This document shows, in pieces, positions 9,031 through 18,639 of a DNA stretch of 64,000 bases. Below the pieces are notes generated by a model, which was not told where the DNA came from, made no database searches, and saw only the letters and a program-made list of their open reading frames with translations. This DNA comes from Roseococcus pinisoli. Its GTDB lineage: Bacteria; Pseudomonadota; Alphaproteobacteria; Acetobacterales; Acetobacteraceae. The position numbers and the translations under genes are program-made. Numbering within the stretch: position 1 is the first letter of the stretch; the number at the start of each line of letters is the position of its first letter. The DNA lies in contig NZ_JAHCDA010000003.1 in assembly GCF_018413645.1 (NCBI RefSeq), positions 236,969 to 300,968 on the forward strand, read 5' to 3'.

Positions 9031-10443
9031 TCAGGTCTCGGAAGGCTTGGTCGCGACCGGGAGCTTCTTGCCGCTGACCTCGGAGCCGACATCCTTCTGC
9101 AGCCCGAAGGCGAAGGGGATGGAGGCCATGACCACCATCGCGGCGATGAGGAAGGCCGCGGTGAAGTCGCTGGGCCGCAGCACGGCGTCGCCCGAGAAGC
9201 CGCGCGTCAGCTCCAGCGACGCCGTCGCCAGCACCACGCCGAGGGCGGGCGCGAGCTGCTGGGCCGTCCCGTAGAAGCTCGTGGCGGCACTCAGCTGGCT
9301 GCGGGAGGTGTCGGCGAAGGCCAGGGTATTCAGCGCGGTGAATTGCAGGGAGCGGAACAGGCCGCCGAGCGCCAGGACGGCGAACATCCCCGCGATCGGC
9401 CAGGCCGAGGTGAAGAGCGCGCCGGAGGCCACGCCGAGCACCGCCAGCAGGCCATTGCCGATGATGACGGTCCGGAAGCCGAAATGGCGCAGGATGGGGC
9501 GCGTCAGCGGCTTCATGGCGAAGGCGCCCAGCGCCGTCGCGAAGGCGACGAAGCCGGCCTCCGAGGCGCTCCAGCCGAAGCCGACCTGGAGCAGCATCGG
9601 CACCAGGAAGGGAATGCCGCCGGCGCCGATGCGGAACAGGCTGCCCGCCATGGTGGAGTAGCGGAAGCTCGGGATCGACAGCAGGCTCAGGTCGAGCGCC
9701 GGCTTGGGCGCGACGCGGCAGTGGCGGATGGCCAGCAGGGCCAGGACGGCGCCCAGCAGCATCAGCCCTTCCGGCCAACCGGGCGGGAAGATGCCGCGGC
9801 CGATGGTCTCAAGCCCCGCCATGAGCGTCGCGAGTGCGCCGCCGACCAGCATAAGGCCCTTCACGTCGGGCGGGCCGGGATCGGTGCGGGGAAGCGGCTC
9901 GATCTTCCAGGCGACCATGATGAGGCCCAGCACCGCGACCGGGATGTTGATCCAGAAGACGCTGCGCCAGCCGAAGAGGTCGGTCAGCATGCCGCCCAGC
10001 GGCGGGCCGCTGATCGGCCCGATCATGGCCGGCATGGTCAGCCAGGTCATGGCGGTCAGCATCTCGTCCTTGCGGATGCCGCTCAACAGCAGAAGCCGGC
10101 CCACCGGCACCATCATCGCGCCGGCCATGCCCTGGACCACCCGCGCCACCACCAGCTCGATCAGGCTGTTCGAAAGGCCGCAGGCCATGGAGGCCACGCC
10201 AAAGAGAGCGATCGCGATCAGGAAGACACGCTTCGCCCCGAAGCGGTCGGCGATATAGCCGGAAACCGGGATGAAGACCGTCAGCGCGACCAGATAGGAG
10301 GTGATGGCGACGCCGAGTCGTGTGGGTTCCTCGCCCAGGTCGCGGGCCATGGAGGGGAGGGCGGTGACGACCGCCGCGCTGTCCAGGTTCTGCATGAACA
10401 GCGCGGAGGCGACGATCATCGCGGTGACGCGGGCATCTGCCAT
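9031..10443 (-). CDS. MFS transporter, DHA2 (EmrB/QacA) drug exporter family
   Basis: A 470-residue polytopic protein with about 14 hydrophobic helices. Family motifs visible are the N-terminal NLDSAAVVTALPSMARDL (motif D1), the loop-2 motif GYIADRFGAKRVF (motif A), RVVQGMAGAMMVPV (motif B) and GPPLGGMLTDLFGWRSVFWIN (motif C, typical of exporters). It should export drugs or other small amphipathic molecules with proton exchange. It is divergent from phnW and convergent with the RND operon. No regulator gene is adjacent, so its inducer is unknown. Confidence 0.9.
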   Translation of the reverse strand: MADARVTAMIVASALFMQNLDSAAVVTALPSMARDLGEEPTRLGVAITSYLVALTVFIPVSGYIADRFGAKRVFLIAIALFGVASMACGLSNSLIELVVARVVQGMAGAMMVPVGRLLLLSGIRKDEMLTAMTWLTMPAMIGPISGPPLGGMLTDLFGWRSVFWINIPVAVLGLIMVAWKIEPLPRTDPGPPDVKGLMLVGGALATLMAGLETIGRGIFPPGWPEGLMLLGAVLALLAIRHCRVAPKPALDLSLLSIPSFRYSTMAGSLFRIGAGGIPFLVPMLLQVGFGWSASEAGFVAFATALGAFAMKPLTRPILRHFGFRTVIIGNGLLAVLGVASGALFTSAWPIAGMFAVLALGGLFRSLQFTALNTLAFADTSRSQLSAATSFYGTAQQLAPALGVVLATASLELTRGFSGDAVLRPSDFTAAFLIAAMVVMASIPFAFGLQKDVGSEVSGKKLPVATKPSET

Positions 10444-10542
10444 TCGGCGAAGCTAGACCAATACGCGGGCGAGTCGAACCGGGGGTTCCCCGGCTTCGCG
10501 ATTCGCGGCATGTCCTCATATTCGGACAGGATGTTTCGACCC

Positions 10543-11646
10543 ATGCTGATGCTGACGCCCGGCCCCGTTCAAACCCACCCCACGGTGCGCGCCGCCATGG
10601 CGGAGGACATCGCCCCCTGGGATGCCGCGTTCCGCCCCTTCTACACCCGGCTGCGGGAGCGCCTTCGCGCGATCGCCGGCGGCGTCGAGGGGGTGCACGT
10701 CACCCTGCCGCTGCAGGTGGCCGGGCACATGATCATGGAGGCCGCGATCCGCACCTTCGTGCCGGCTGGCCGCGCCGTGCTGATCCCGGTGAACGGGCAA
10801 TATGCCGGCCGTGCCGTGAAGCTGGGCCGCCTGGCGGGCTGGCAGGTCGTGGAGCTGCCGGTTCCCGATTCGCGCGGCGTGACGCCGGCCGAGATCGAGG
10901 CGGCGCTGGCCGCCCATCCGGAATGCAGCCATGTGGCGATGGTCTATAGCGAGACCGGCAGCGGCATCGTGAACGACCCGGCGGTGATCGGCCCCGTGGT
11001 CCGTGCCGCGGGGCGCCGGCTGATCGTGGATGCGGTTTCGGCCTTCGGCGCGCTGCCGATCGACCTGTCGAAGCAGCCCGAGATCGACACGGTCATCTTC
11101 ACCTCGAACAAGTGCCTCGAGGGGCTTCCCGGCTTCGCCTTCGCCGTGTCGCGGATCGACAGCTGCGAGGCGGCCGTCGGCAATGCCGGCTCCTGGAGCC
11201 TCGATCTCGCCGATGTCTGGGCGAATACGAAGGGCAGCGGCATGGGCACGCTGCGCTTCACCGGGCCGGTGCAGGCGCTGCGCGCGCTCGACGTCGCGCT
11301 CGACCGCTTCGATGCGGAGGGCGGGCAGGCGCCTCGCCTTGCGCGCTACCGCGCCAATGCCGATGCGCTTTATCGCGGCCTGAAGGGGCTGGGGCTCACG
11401 CCCTATGTCTCGGAGGCGGAGCAGGGACCGATCGTGGTCACCTTCCGGCAGCCGCCGGGCCTGGTGCTCGCCGATTTCGTCGAGGGCCTGAAGCGCCACG
11501 GCGTGCTGATCAGCAGCTACTACACCAGCAACGAGCCGAGCTTCCGGATCGGCGCCATCGGCGATGTCGGCCTTGCCGAGATGGCGAAGACGGTGGCGGC
11601 CGTGCAGGCCGTCCTCGGCGAGCTCGGCCTCCAGCAGGCGGCCTGA
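10543..11646 (+). CDS. phnW: 2-aminoethylphosphonate--pyruvate transaminase
   Basis: A PLP-dependent class V aminotransferase that converts 2-aminoethylphosphonate plus pyruvate to phosphonoacetaldehyde plus alanine. The N-terminal LTPGPVQTHP and the PLP-lysine motif TSNKCLEGLPGFAF (Lys190) match PhnW. Starting at ATG 10543 gives 367 residues, the usual family length, with an AGGA ten bases upstream; ATGs at 10531 and 10510 are alternatives. No phosphonoacetaldehyde hydrolase (phnX) or dehydrogenase (phnY) lies nearby. It could instead be a related serine-pyruvate or alanine-glyoxylate aminotransferase, which share the LTPGP start. Confidence 0.8.
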   Translation: MLMLTPGPVQTHPTVRAAMAEDIAPWDAAFRPFYTRLRERLRAIAGGVEGVHVTLPLQVAGHMIMEAAIRTFVPAGRAVLIPVNGQYAGRAVKLGRLAGWQVVELPVPDSRGVTPAEIEAALAAHPECSHVAMVYSETGSGIVNDPAVIGPVVRAAGRRLIVDAVSAFGALPIDLSKQPEIDTVIFTSNKCLEGLPGFAFAVSRIDSCEAAVGNAGSWSLDLADVWANTKGSGMGTLRFTGPVQALRALDVALDRFDAEGGQAPRLARYRANADALYRGLKGLGLTPYVSEAEQGPIVVTFRQPPGLVLADFVEGLKRHGVLISSYYTSNEPSFRIGAIGDVGLAEMAKTVAAVQAVLGELGLQQAA

Positions 11647-11670
11647 GCGCGCCTGGACCATGACCACCGT

Positions 11671-11700
11671 GACCGTGACCGCCTCGGGCGGGTCACGGTC
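11671..11700. terminator. Hairpin between convergent phnW and peroxiredoxin genes
   Basis: GACCGTGACC (11671-11680) pairs perfectly with GGTCACGGTC (11691-11700), with further GCC/GGC pairing inside. No T-run follows on either strand, so it is a possible bidirectional or Rho-assisted terminator. Confidence 0.5.
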
Positions 11701-11717
11701 CGGCGGGTAGGCGCGCC

Positions 11718-12368
11718 TTACTCGGCGATCTCGACCCAGCGCAGATAGGGGCGGTCGGCCTTCCAGCCCTGCGGGAAGCGCTTCGCGGCGTCCTCGTCGG
11801 AGAGCGAGGGCACGATGATCGCGCGGCCGCCCTTCTCCCAGTTCACCGGCGTCGCGACCTTGTGCTTGTCGGTCAGCTGCAGGCTGTCGATGACGCGCAG
11901 CACCTCCACGAAGTTGCGCCCCGTGCTGGGCGGATAGGTCAGGGTGAGGCGCACCTTCCGCGACGGGTCGAGCACATAGACCGTCCGCACGGTGATCGAG
12001 GGATCGGCCTCCGGGTGGATCATGCCGTAGAGCTGTGACACGTGCCGCGACGGATCGGCGATCATCGGGAAGTTGAGGGCGTAGCCCTGCGTGTCCTTGA
12101 TGTCCTCGGCCCAGGCGTCATGGCGGTCCACCGGATCCACGCTCAGGCCGATGACCTTCACGCCGCGCTGGTCGAATTCGGGCTTGAGGCGGGCGGCCTC
12201 GCCCAGCTCCGTGGTGCAGACCGGGGTGAAGTCCCTCGGATGCGAGAAGATCACCACCCAGGAATCCTTGGCCCAGTCGCTGAAGCGGATGGGGCCGGAG
12301 GTCGTCTCGGCCTCGAAGTCGGGCGCGATCTGGCCGAGCGTGAGGGGAATGCCGGTCTGAAGGGTCAC
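11718..12368 (-). CDS. 1-Cys peroxiredoxin (Prx6 type)
   Basis: A cytoplasmic thiol peroxidase reducing H2O2 and alkyl hydroperoxides. The active-site motif HPRDFTPVCTTE places the peroxidatic Cys51, and no other cysteine is present, so it is the 1-Cys class. The length (216 residues), with the long Prx6 C-terminal dimerisation region ending PYLRWVEI, matches the family. Translation starts at GTG 12368 with a GAGGA seven bases upstream. It lies just beyond the sulfite-assimilation genes on the same strand. Confidence 0.93.
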   Translation of the reverse strand: MTLQTGIPLTLGQIAPDFEAETTSGPIRFSDWAKDSWVVIFSHPRDFTPVCTTELGEAARLKPEFDQRGVKVIGLSVDPVDRHDAWAEDIKDTQGYALNFPMIADPSRHVSQLYGMIHPEADPSITVRTVYVLDPSRKVRLTLTYPPSTGRNFVEVLRVIDSLQLTDKHKVATPVNWEKGGRAIIVPSLSDEDAAKRFPQGWKADRPYLRWVEIAE

Positions 12369-12382
12369 GGAGGGTCCTCGTT

Positions 12383-12556
12383 TCAGTGGAAAATGTACAG
12401 GACGGCCAGGAAAGCGAAGGCGGCCAGGGTCATCAGCGAGACGTCGCGGGCCGGGAGCCAGATTTCCTCGGGGAGCTCGGGCGCCTCATTGGCCAGCGGC
12501 CATTCCTCGTTCACCCAGGCGACGGGCTCGCGGGCGGTTTCCTCAAGCGCCCGCAT
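12383..12556 (-). CDS. Small single-span membrane protein of unknown function, coupled to cobA
   Basis: A 57-residue protein with an acidic N-terminal half (many Glu, two Trp, PELPEEIWLPARD) and a single C-terminal membrane helix (LMTLAAFAFLAVLYIF). I recognise no family. A strong GGGGAGG six bases before ATG 12556 decides the start, and the ATG lies 14 bases inside the end of cobA in another frame, so it is probably translated with cobA. The placement suggests a role tied to siroheme or sulfite reduction, perhaps a membrane anchor, but this is inference. A longer in-frame start at 12610 has no comparable ribosome binding site. Confidence 0.7.
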   Translation of the reverse strand: MRALEETAREPVAWVNEEWPLANEAPELPEEIWLPARDVSLMTLAAFAFLAVLYIFH

Positions 12557-13352
12557 GCTGGACCTCCCCGAGGCCCGGGGCCCGGCGTTCGGCCAGCACG
12601 CCCACCACATTGCCGATCACGACGAGCGCAGGCGTAGGCAGGGCGGCGCGGCGGGCATCGAGGGTGCAGGTGCCGAGCGTGGTCCGCAGTCCCGTTTCGC
12701 CGGGCAGGGTGGCGCAGGCCACGATGGCGACCGGCGTCGTGGGCGGCAGGCCGCCGGCCAGAAGCCGCAGCGCCACCTCGTCGAGCCGCGAGAGCGCCAT
12801 GAAGGCGGTAATGGTGCCGCCCGTCCGTGCCAGGGCTTCCCAATCCAGCGCCGGCAGGGCGCCTGTCTCGTCATGGGCGGTGACGAAGGTCACGGCCGAG
12901 GCCGTGCCGCGATGGGTGAGGGGGATGGCAGCGGCCGCCGGCGCGGCGAGGCCCGCAGAGATCCCGGGGACCACGCGCCAGGGGATGCCGGCGGCCTCGC
13001 AGGCCAGCGCTTCCTCGCCGCCGCGGCCGAAGATGAAGGGGTCGCCGCCCTTCAGCCGCACCACGCGCTTGCCGGCCAGGGCCCCCGCCACCAGCCGGGC
13101 GTTGATCCTGGCCTGCGGAACCGGGGCCGCGCCCTTCCGCTTGCCGACCGCGACGACCTCCGCGCCGCTGCGGATGTGCTGCAGCACCGCCCGCCCGGGC
13201 AGAGCGTCGTGCAGGACGAGATCGGCCTGCTCCAGCGCCCGCACCGCCTTGACGGTCAGCAGTTCCGGATCGCCGGGGCCGGCGCCGATCAGCCAGACCT
13301 CGCCAGGCGGAAAATTACGCCCCGCCAGGGTGGAGGTAAATTGAACGTTCAT
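12543..13352 (-). CDS. cobA: Uroporphyrinogen-III C-methyltransferase (SUMT)
   Basis: The enzyme uses two SAM molecules to make precorrin-2 from uroporphyrinogen III, for siroheme or cobalamin. Motifs VWLIGAGPGDPELLTVKA, VRLKGGDPFIFGRGGEE and VVPGISAGLAAPAAAAIPLTHRG are diagnostic of SUMT. At 269 residues it lacks the CysG dehydrogenase/ferrochelatase domain. It is transcribed away from the siroheme-requiring sulfite reductase across an 84-base gap, which points to siroheme supply as its main role. It overlaps the small membrane-protein gene downstream. Confidence 0.93.
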   Translation of the reverse strand: MNVQFTSTLAGRNFPPGEVWLIGAGPGDPELLTVKAVRALEQADLVLHDALPGRAVLQHIRSGAEVVAVGKRKGAAPVPQARINARLVAGALAGKRVVRLKGGDPFIFGRGGEEALACEAAGIPWRVVPGISAGLAAPAAAAIPLTHRGTASAVTFVTAHDETGALPALDWEALARTGGTITAFMALSRLDEVALRLLAGGLPPTTPVAIVACATLPGETGLRTTLGTCTLDARRAALPTPALVVIGNVVGVLAERRAPGLGEVQHAGA

Positions 13353-13395
13353 AATCCGGCGATTTCCGAAAATGACACTTGATGAGACGCTATAT

Positions 13396-13409
13396 TCGTG
13401 ATTTCACGA
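13396..13409. promoter_or_regulatory. Palindrome in the cobA/cysI divergent promoter
   Basis: TCGTGA-TT-TCACGA is a perfect 14-base palindrome, 28 bases before the sulfite reductase start and 44 bases before cobA. Position and symmetry fit a regulator site for sulfur assimilation; the regulator is not identifiable here. Confidence 0.45.
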
Positions 13410-13436
13410 TGTCTAGAGGGATCGTGAGGATTGGCG

Positions 13437-15125
13437 ATGAAGCCCAGCGGCGCCGAGATCATCAAGTCCGAGAGCGCCGGCCTGCGCGGGCCGATCGCCG
13501 CGGAAATTTCGTCGGAAGCCGCGCGCGGCGGCCTGTCCGAGGCTGCTTATACGCTGCTGAAATTCCACGGAACCTACGAGCAGTTCGACCGTGATACCGC
13601 CACCGAGCGCAAGCAGGCCGGCCAGGACAAGGAATGGTCCTTCATGGTCCGCGTCCGGGCGCCGGGCGGCCGCCTGACGGCGGCCCAATGGGGGGCGTTG
13701 GACGCCCTTGCCGACCGGTTTGCCGATGGAACCTTGCGGATCACTTCCCGTCAGGGCGTCCAGTTCCACGGAATTTTACGGGATAATCTCAAGCCCAGCA
13801 TCGCCGCCGTGGATGCGGCCCTGCTGACGACGCTGGCCGCCTGCGGTGACGTGGTGCGCAACGTGGTCACGACCCCCGCGCCCCGCCGCGACGCGATCCA
13901 TGCGCGGCTGGAGGCCGAGGCCTTCCGCCTCTCCTCGGCCCTGCTGCCGCGGACCCGTGCGCATCACGAGATCTTCCTGGACGAGGAGCCGGTCGGCCCC
14001 GCCGAGGCCGAGCCCCTTTATGGCCCGACCTACCTGCCGCGGAAGTTCAAGATCGGCCTGGCGCACCCCTCCGACAACACGCCGGACGTGCTGGCCAACG
14101 ACCTCGGCTTCGTCATGCAGACGGATGAGACGGGGGCGATCACGGGCTGGATCGTGACCATCGGCGGCGGCATGGGCATGACCCACAACAAGCCTGCCAC
14201 CTATCCGCGCATCGCCGATGCCGTCGCGCTCATTGGCCCTGACGAGGTGCTGGAGGTGGCCGAGGCCGTCGTCCGCCTCTCGCGCGACCATGGCGACCGC
14301 TCCGACCGCAAGCATGCCCGCCTGAAATACGTCCTGGCCGAACGCGGCGTGGAATGGGCGCGGGAGCGCCTCTCCGCCGATCTCGGCCGGCCGCTCCAAC
14401 CGGCGCCGCCGCTGCCGCGCTTCGAGATCCCCGACCATCTCGGCTGGCACGAGCAGGGCGACGGCCGCTGGTGGTACGGCCTGCATGTCCCGGCCGGCCG
14501 CGTGGCCGATCATGGGGAGATCCGCCTGCGCACGGCGCTGCGCGAAGCGGCCGCGGTGCTGGGCGTGAACCCCATCGCGACCTCCCATCAGGACGTGCTG
14601 CTCACCGATATCCGGCCCGAGGATCGCGCAGCGCTGGAGGCGCTGCTGCGCTTCCACAACGTGCCGCTGCCCGAGGCCTTCACCCCCGTCGCCCGCGACA
14701 TGCTGGCCTGCGTCGCGCTGCCGACCTGCGGCCAGTCGCTGGCCGAGGGCGAGCGTGTGCGCCAGCCGATCCTCGAGCAGGTGGAGACGGAGCTGTCCCG
14801 TGTCGGCCTGCTGGGGGAGCGCATCAGCCTCCGCCTCACGGGTTGCCCCAATGGCTGCGCGCGGCCCTACCAGGGGGATATCGGCGTCGTGGGCAAGTCG
14901 CCGGGCATGTACGTGGTCTTCGTCGGCGGCGATTTCGCCGGCACGCGGCTCAACTTCCCGATCGCCGACAAGGTGCCGCTGAACCGCGTGGGCGCGACCC
15001 TGGCGCCGCTGCTGGACGCCTGGGCCGCCGGGCGCGACCCGACGGAAGGCTTCGGTGATTTCTGCGCGCGGCTCGGTGCCGATGCCTGCCGTGCCGCGCT
15101 GGTCCCGGCGATCGCCGCCGAATAG
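13437..15125 (+). CDS. cysI: Nitrite/sulfite reductase hemoprotein (assimilatory sulfite reductase)
   Basis: A siroheme/[4Fe-4S] enzyme that reduces sulfite to sulfide (or possibly nitrite to ammonia). The cluster cysteines are present in the two expected motifs: Cys425 and Cys431 (CVALPTC) and Cys470 and Cys474 (TGCPNGC). The length of 562 residues matches CysI, and the divergent siroheme synthase supports the call. ATG 13437 is preferred over TTG 13431 because GAGGA lies six bases upstream. A flavoprotein partner (CysJ) or the DUF934/cysH genes often found next to it are absent, so electrons probably come from a ferredoxin or a distant reductase. Confidence 0.88.
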   Translation: MKPSGAEIIKSESAGLRGPIAAEISSEAARGGLSEAAYTLLKFHGTYEQFDRDTATERKQAGQDKEWSFMVRVRAPGGRLTAAQWGALDALADRFADGTLRITSRQGVQFHGILRDNLKPSIAAVDAALLTTLAACGDVVRNVVTTPAPRRDAIHARLEAEAFRLSSALLPRTRAHHEIFLDEEPVGPAEAEPLYGPTYLPRKFKIGLAHPSDNTPDVLANDLGFVMQTDETGAITGWIVTIGGGMGMTHNKPATYPRIADAVALIGPDEVLEVAEAVVRLSRDHGDRSDRKHARLKYVLAERGVEWARERLSADLGRPLQPAPPLPRFEIPDHLGWHEQGDGRWWYGLHVPAGRVADHGEIRLRTALREAAAVLGVNPIATSHQDVLLTDIRPEDRAALEALLRFHNVPLPEAFTPVARDMLACVALPTCGQSLAEGERVRQPILEQVETELSRVGLLGERISLRLTGCPNGCARPYQGDIGVVGKSPGMYVVFVGGDFAGTRLNFPIADKVPLNRVGATLAPLLDAWAAGRDPTEGFGDFCARLGADACRAALVPAIAAE

Positions 15126-15131
15126 GCCGCC

Positions 15132-15776
15132 TCAGAAGCGGTACCGCACCGAGGCGCCGACGACGAAGGGATTGATGTCGGCGCGGGCGCGGATGAAGCC
15201 GCTGTTCACGCTGACATCGGGCTGCATGAGGATCCACTTGGCGTCGAGATTGACCAGCCAGTTGGGCGTGATCTCGTAGTCCACGCCGATATTGGGCGCG
15301 ATGCCGGCGGTCGGATCGATGCGCACCCGGTTCACCGGCGGCGTGAGCCGGCCGCCCTCGCCATAGAACCAGGTCACGTTCACGCCGAGGCCGAGATAGG
15401 GGCTGAAGCGCGCGCGCGGCAGTGGGTGGTACTGCAGGGTGAGCGTCGGCGGCAGGGCCCAGACGTCGCCGAGCCGGACATTCCCCAGCGCCGAGCCCCG
15501 CACGCTCACGTCGTGCTGCGTGCTGGCCGCGATCAGGTTCAGCGAAAGGCTCGGCGTGAAGAAATAGGTTACGTCGAGCTGCGGGCTGGCGCTGTTGCTG
15601 GCGGTCGGCGTGCCGCCGATGCGGTTCACATGGCCGCCATTCGTCGGCAGGACGCCGATGGCCCCCAGGCCGACCACGATATCGCCCGCCTGCTTGCCGC
15701 GCGGCGCCTCCTGCGCCGAGGCTCCCGCCGCACCGAGCAGCAGCATCGCCGCCGCCGCATATCCCACGATCCGCAT
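15132..15776 (-). CDS. ompW: OmpW family outer-membrane protein
   Basis: A 214-residue beta-barrel protein with a cleavable signal peptide (ending GASAQ) and a C-terminal aromatic residue (VRYRF) as needed for BAM recognition. Repeating beta-strand patterns such as QLDVTYFFTPSLSLNLIAA, YLGLGVNVTWFYGEG and NWLVNLDAKWILMQPDV are typical of OmpW/AlkL, an eight-stranded barrel for small hydrophobic molecules. It converges on cysI with only six bases between stop codons. Confidence 0.9.
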   Translation of the reverse strand: MRIVGYAAAAMLLLGAAGASAQEAPRGKQAGDIVVGLGAIGVLPTNGGHVNRIGGTPTASNSASPQLDVTYFFTPSLSLNLIAASTQHDVSVRGSALGNVRLGDVWALPPTLTLQYHPLPRARFSPYLGLGVNVTWFYGEGGRLTPPVNRVRIDPTAGIAPNIGVDYEITPNWLVNLDAKWILMQPDVSVNSGFIRARADINPFVVGASVRYRF

Positions 15777-15791
15777 GGTCCTGAACCTTCA

Positions 15792-15818
15792 GATGCCGCA
15801 GCACGTCGCTGCGGCATC
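15792..15818. repeat. Perfect inverted repeat upstream of ompW
   Basis: GATGCCGCAG (15792-15801) and CTGCGGCATC (15809-15818) form a 10-bp stem with a seven-base loop. It lies between the stop of the Bug gene and the start of ompW on the same strand, so it could end the first transcript or act in the ompW leader. No T-run follows. Confidence 0.5.
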
Positions 15819-15875
15819 AGGTCTAGGAACCGGCGGGACATCCCGCCTTGAGGTGGATCAAGCGGTCCGGGGTTT

Positions 15876-16844
15876 TCAGTCCGCGCGGATGTTGGCGCGG
15901 TCCACCACGGTCTTCCAGCGGTCGATCTCGGCTTCCTGAAAGCGGCGGAACTCGGCGGCGGTGCTGGCCACCACGTCGAAGCCCACCTGGTTCAGGCGCT
16001 GCACGCTCTCCGGATGGCGCAGGGCCTCGATGCAGCCGGCCTCGAGCTTGGCCATGATCGGCGCCGGAATGCCGGTGGGCGCCATGACCGCCTGCCAGGA
16101 GGTGACGACGAAATCGTCGAGACCCACCTCGGCCGCCGTCGGCACGTCGGGGATGGTCGGGTTGCGGCGCTCGCTGGTCACCATCACCGGCCGGATCCGC
16201 CCGGCCTGGATATGCGCGGCCACGCCGCTCAGGTTCTGGAAGGTGAGCTGCGTGTCGCCGGCGATCAGCGAGGTGGCCGCCGCGGCACCGCCCTGATAGG
16301 GCACATGCGTCGCCTCCACGCCCGCGCGCAGCTTGAACAGCTCCATCGTCATATGCTCGGAGGAGCCGACGCCCGAGGAGGCGTAGGAGGCCGTGTTGCC
16401 GTTGGCGCGCAGCCAGGCCAGCGCCTCGGCATAGGTCGTCGCCGGCACCTTGGACGGGTTGACGATCAGCACGTTGGGCGTGGTGACGGCGAGGCTCACC
16501 GTCGCGAAGTCGCGCAGCGGGTTGTAGGGCAGGCTCGGCCGCAGGGCGGCGTTGATGGCGAACACGCCGATCGAGCCGGTCATCAGCGTGTAGCCATCGG
16601 GGGCGGCGCGGGCCAGGACCTGGCCGGCGACGGTGCCGTTGGCGCCCGGGCGGTTCTCGACGACGACGGACTGGCCGAGGATGCCGCCGAGCTTCGCCGC
16701 GATGACGCGCGCCGTGATGTCCGAGGGGCCGCCCGCCACGAAGGGAACCAGCATGGTGATCGGGCGCTGCGGCCAGTTCGCCTGCGCATGGGCGGCGAGC
16801 GGCAGCAAGGCCGGGGTGGCGAGCAGCGAGCGGCGGTTCAACAT
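15876..16844 (-). CDS. Bug/TctC-family tripartite tricarboxylate transporter binding protein
   Basis: A periplasmic solute receptor. The N-terminus has an RR-containing signal peptide ([20 protein letters not shown]), followed by the family hallmarks [33 protein letters not shown] and [11 protein letters not shown] 16844 is chosen because GAGGA lies seven bases upstream; ATG 16883 would bury the signal peptide. No TctA/TctB membrane genes are nearby, so it is an orphan receptor. Ligands in this family are usually carboxylates or amides, but this one is unknown. Confidence 0.9.
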   Translation of the reverse strand: MLNRRSLLATPALLPLAAHAQANWPQRPITMLVPFVAGGPSDITARVIAAKLGGILGQSVVVENRPGANGTVAGQVLARAAPDGYTLMTGSIGVFAINAALRPSLPYNPLRDFATVSLAVTTPNVLIVNPSKVPATTYAEALAWLRANGNTASYASSGVGSSEHMTMELFKLRAGVEATHVPYQGGAAAATSLIAGDTQLTFQNLSGVAAHIQAGRIRPVMVTSERRNPTIPDVPTAAEVGLDDFVVTSWQAVMAPTGIPAPIMAKLEAGCIEALRHPESVQRLNQVGFDVVASTAAEFRRFQEAEIDRWKTVVDRANIRAD

Positions 16845-16950
16845 GGAGGTTTCCTCTGGGGGATTTGGGCTCACATTGCCCAAAGCCCTGGTCTTGTCCA
16901 GGCGGGTCCTAGCGGCTCAAATCCGGCGCGAATCGGGAGAGCCACGCGCC

Positions 16951-18624
16951 ATGTCCATCGACCTCGAGATTGCCCGCGCGGCGACCCTCGCACCCATTGC
17001 CCAGATCGCGGAGAAGGCGGGAATTCCCGTCGATGCGCTGGAGCCCTACGGCAAGTACAAGGCCAAGATCGGCCTGGATTTCGTGCAGCAGATCCGTCAC
17101 GACCGGCCGATCGGCAAGCTGGTGCTGGTCACCGGCATCAACCCGACCCCGGCCGGCGAGGGCAAGACGACCACCACGGTCGGCCTCGGTGATGCGCTGA
17201 ACCTCATCGGCAAGAAGGCCATGATCTGCCTGCGCGAGCCCTCGCTGGGGCCCTGCTTCGGCGTGAAGGGCGGGGCCGCGGGCGGCGGGCACGCCCAGGT
17301 GGTGCCGATGGAGGACATCAACCTCCACTTCACCGGCGATTTCCACGCCATCACGGCCGCGAACAACCTGCTGGCCGCGATGATCGACAACCACATCTAC
17401 TGGGGCAATTCCCTCGGCATCGATGCGCGGCGCATCACCTGGCGCCGGGCGATCGACATGAACGACCGCGCGCTGCGCGGCATCGTGGGGTCGATGGGCG
17501 GCGTTGCGAACGGCTTCCCGCGCGAGGACGGCTTCGACATCGTCGTGGCTTCCGAGGTGATGGCGGCCTTCTGCCTGGCCTATGACCTTGCGGACCTGCA
17601 GACGCGGCTGGGCCGCATCATCGTGGCCAGCACGCGCGACGGAAAGCCGGTGACGGCGGCCGATCTCAAGGCCGACGGCGCCATGGCCGTGCTGCTGAAG
17701 GACGCGTTGGCGCCGAACCTGGTGCAGACGCTGGCCGGCTCGCCCGCGCTGGTCCATGGCGGGCCCTTCGCCAATATCGCCCATGGCTGCAACAGCGTGA
17801 TGGCGACGACGCTGGGCCTGCATCTGAGCGACGTGGTCGTGACCGAGGCCGGCTTCGGCGCCGACCTGGGCGCCGAGAAGTTCCTGGACATCAAGTGCCG
17901 GCTCGCCGGCCTGGCACCCGACGCCTGCGTGATCGTGGCCACGATCCGCGCGCTGAAGATGCATGGCGGCGTGGCCAAGGCCGATCTGGGCCGCGAGGAT
18001 GTGGGCGCGGTGCGGCGGGGCATCGCCAATCTCGCGCGGCATGTGGGCAACATCCGCAAGTTCGGCCTGCCGCCCATCGTGGCGCTGAACCGCTTCACCG
18101 CGGATACGGAGGCCGAGATCGCCGCCGTCCAGCAGGCGATGGCCGCGCTGGGGACCGAGGCGATCCTCTGCACCCATTGGTCGGACGGTGCGCAGGGCAC
18201 GGTGGCGCTGGCCCATGCCGTCATGCAGCGCCTCGATGCGGGCGAGGCGAATTTCCAGCCGCTCTACCCCGATGCCATGCCGCTCGCGGATAAGATCCGC
18301 GCCATCGCGCAGGGCATCTACCGCGCCGCCGACGTCGCGCTTCCCGACGCCGTCGCCGCCAAGCTGGCGCGCTTCGAGGCGCAGGGCTTCGGCCATGTGC
18401 CGGTCTGCATCGCCAAGACGCAGTACAGCTTCAGCGCCGACCCGACCGCGCTGGGTGCGCCGGAGGGGCATGTCCTGCCGATCCGCGACGTACGGCTTTC
18501 CGCCGGGGCGGGCTTCGTGGTGGCGATCTGCGGCGACGTGATGACGATGCCCGGCCTGCCGCGCGTGCCGGCCGCCGAGACGATCCGCCTGGATGCGGAA
18601 GGGCGGATCGAAGGCCTCTTCTGA
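16951..18624 (+). CDS. fhs: Formate--tetrahydrofolate ligase
   Basis: ATP-dependent synthesis of 10-formyl-THF from formate and THF, feeding one-carbon metabolism in the cytoplasm. Motifs include the P-loop-like [35 protein letters not shown], and [16 protein letters not shown]. The length (557 residues) matches the family. A long in-frame upstream extension is only antisense to the Bug gene; ATG 16951, with GGGAGA ten bases upstream, is the real start. It is a single-gene unit here, without folD beside it. Confidence 0.96.
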   Translation: MSIDLEIARAATLAPIAQIAEKAGIPVDALEPYGKYKAKIGLDFVQQIRHDRPIGKLVLVTGINPTPAGEGKTTTTVGLGDALNLIGKKAMICLREPSLGPCFGVKGGAAGGGHAQVVPMEDINLHFTGDFHAITAANNLLAAMIDNHIYWGNSLGIDARRITWRRAIDMNDRALRGIVGSMGGVANGFPREDGFDIVVASEVMAAFCLAYDLADLQTRLGRIIVASTRDGKPVTAADLKADGAMAVLLKDALAPNLVQTLAGSPALVHGGPFANIAHGCNSVMATTLGLHLSDVVVTEAGFGADLGAEKFLDIKCRLAGLAPDACVIVATIRALKMHGGVAKADLGREDVGAVRRGIANLARHVGNIRKFGLPPIVALNRFTADTEAEIAAVQQAMAALGTEAILCTHWSDGAQGTVALAHAVMQRLDAGEANFQPLYPDAMPLADKIRAIAQGIYRAADVALPDAVAAKLARFEAQGFGHVPVCIAKTQYSFSADPTALGAPEGHVLPIRDVRLSAGAGFVVAICGDVMTMPGLPRVPAAETIRLDAEGRIEGLF

Positions 18625-18639
18625 CGCCTCGCCGGGCCG

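Noticed and set aside
8545-10542. Long plus-strand extension upstream of phnW
   Set aside because: It runs through the RND and MFS genes in the wrong frame or strand; only the part from about 10543 is PhnW.
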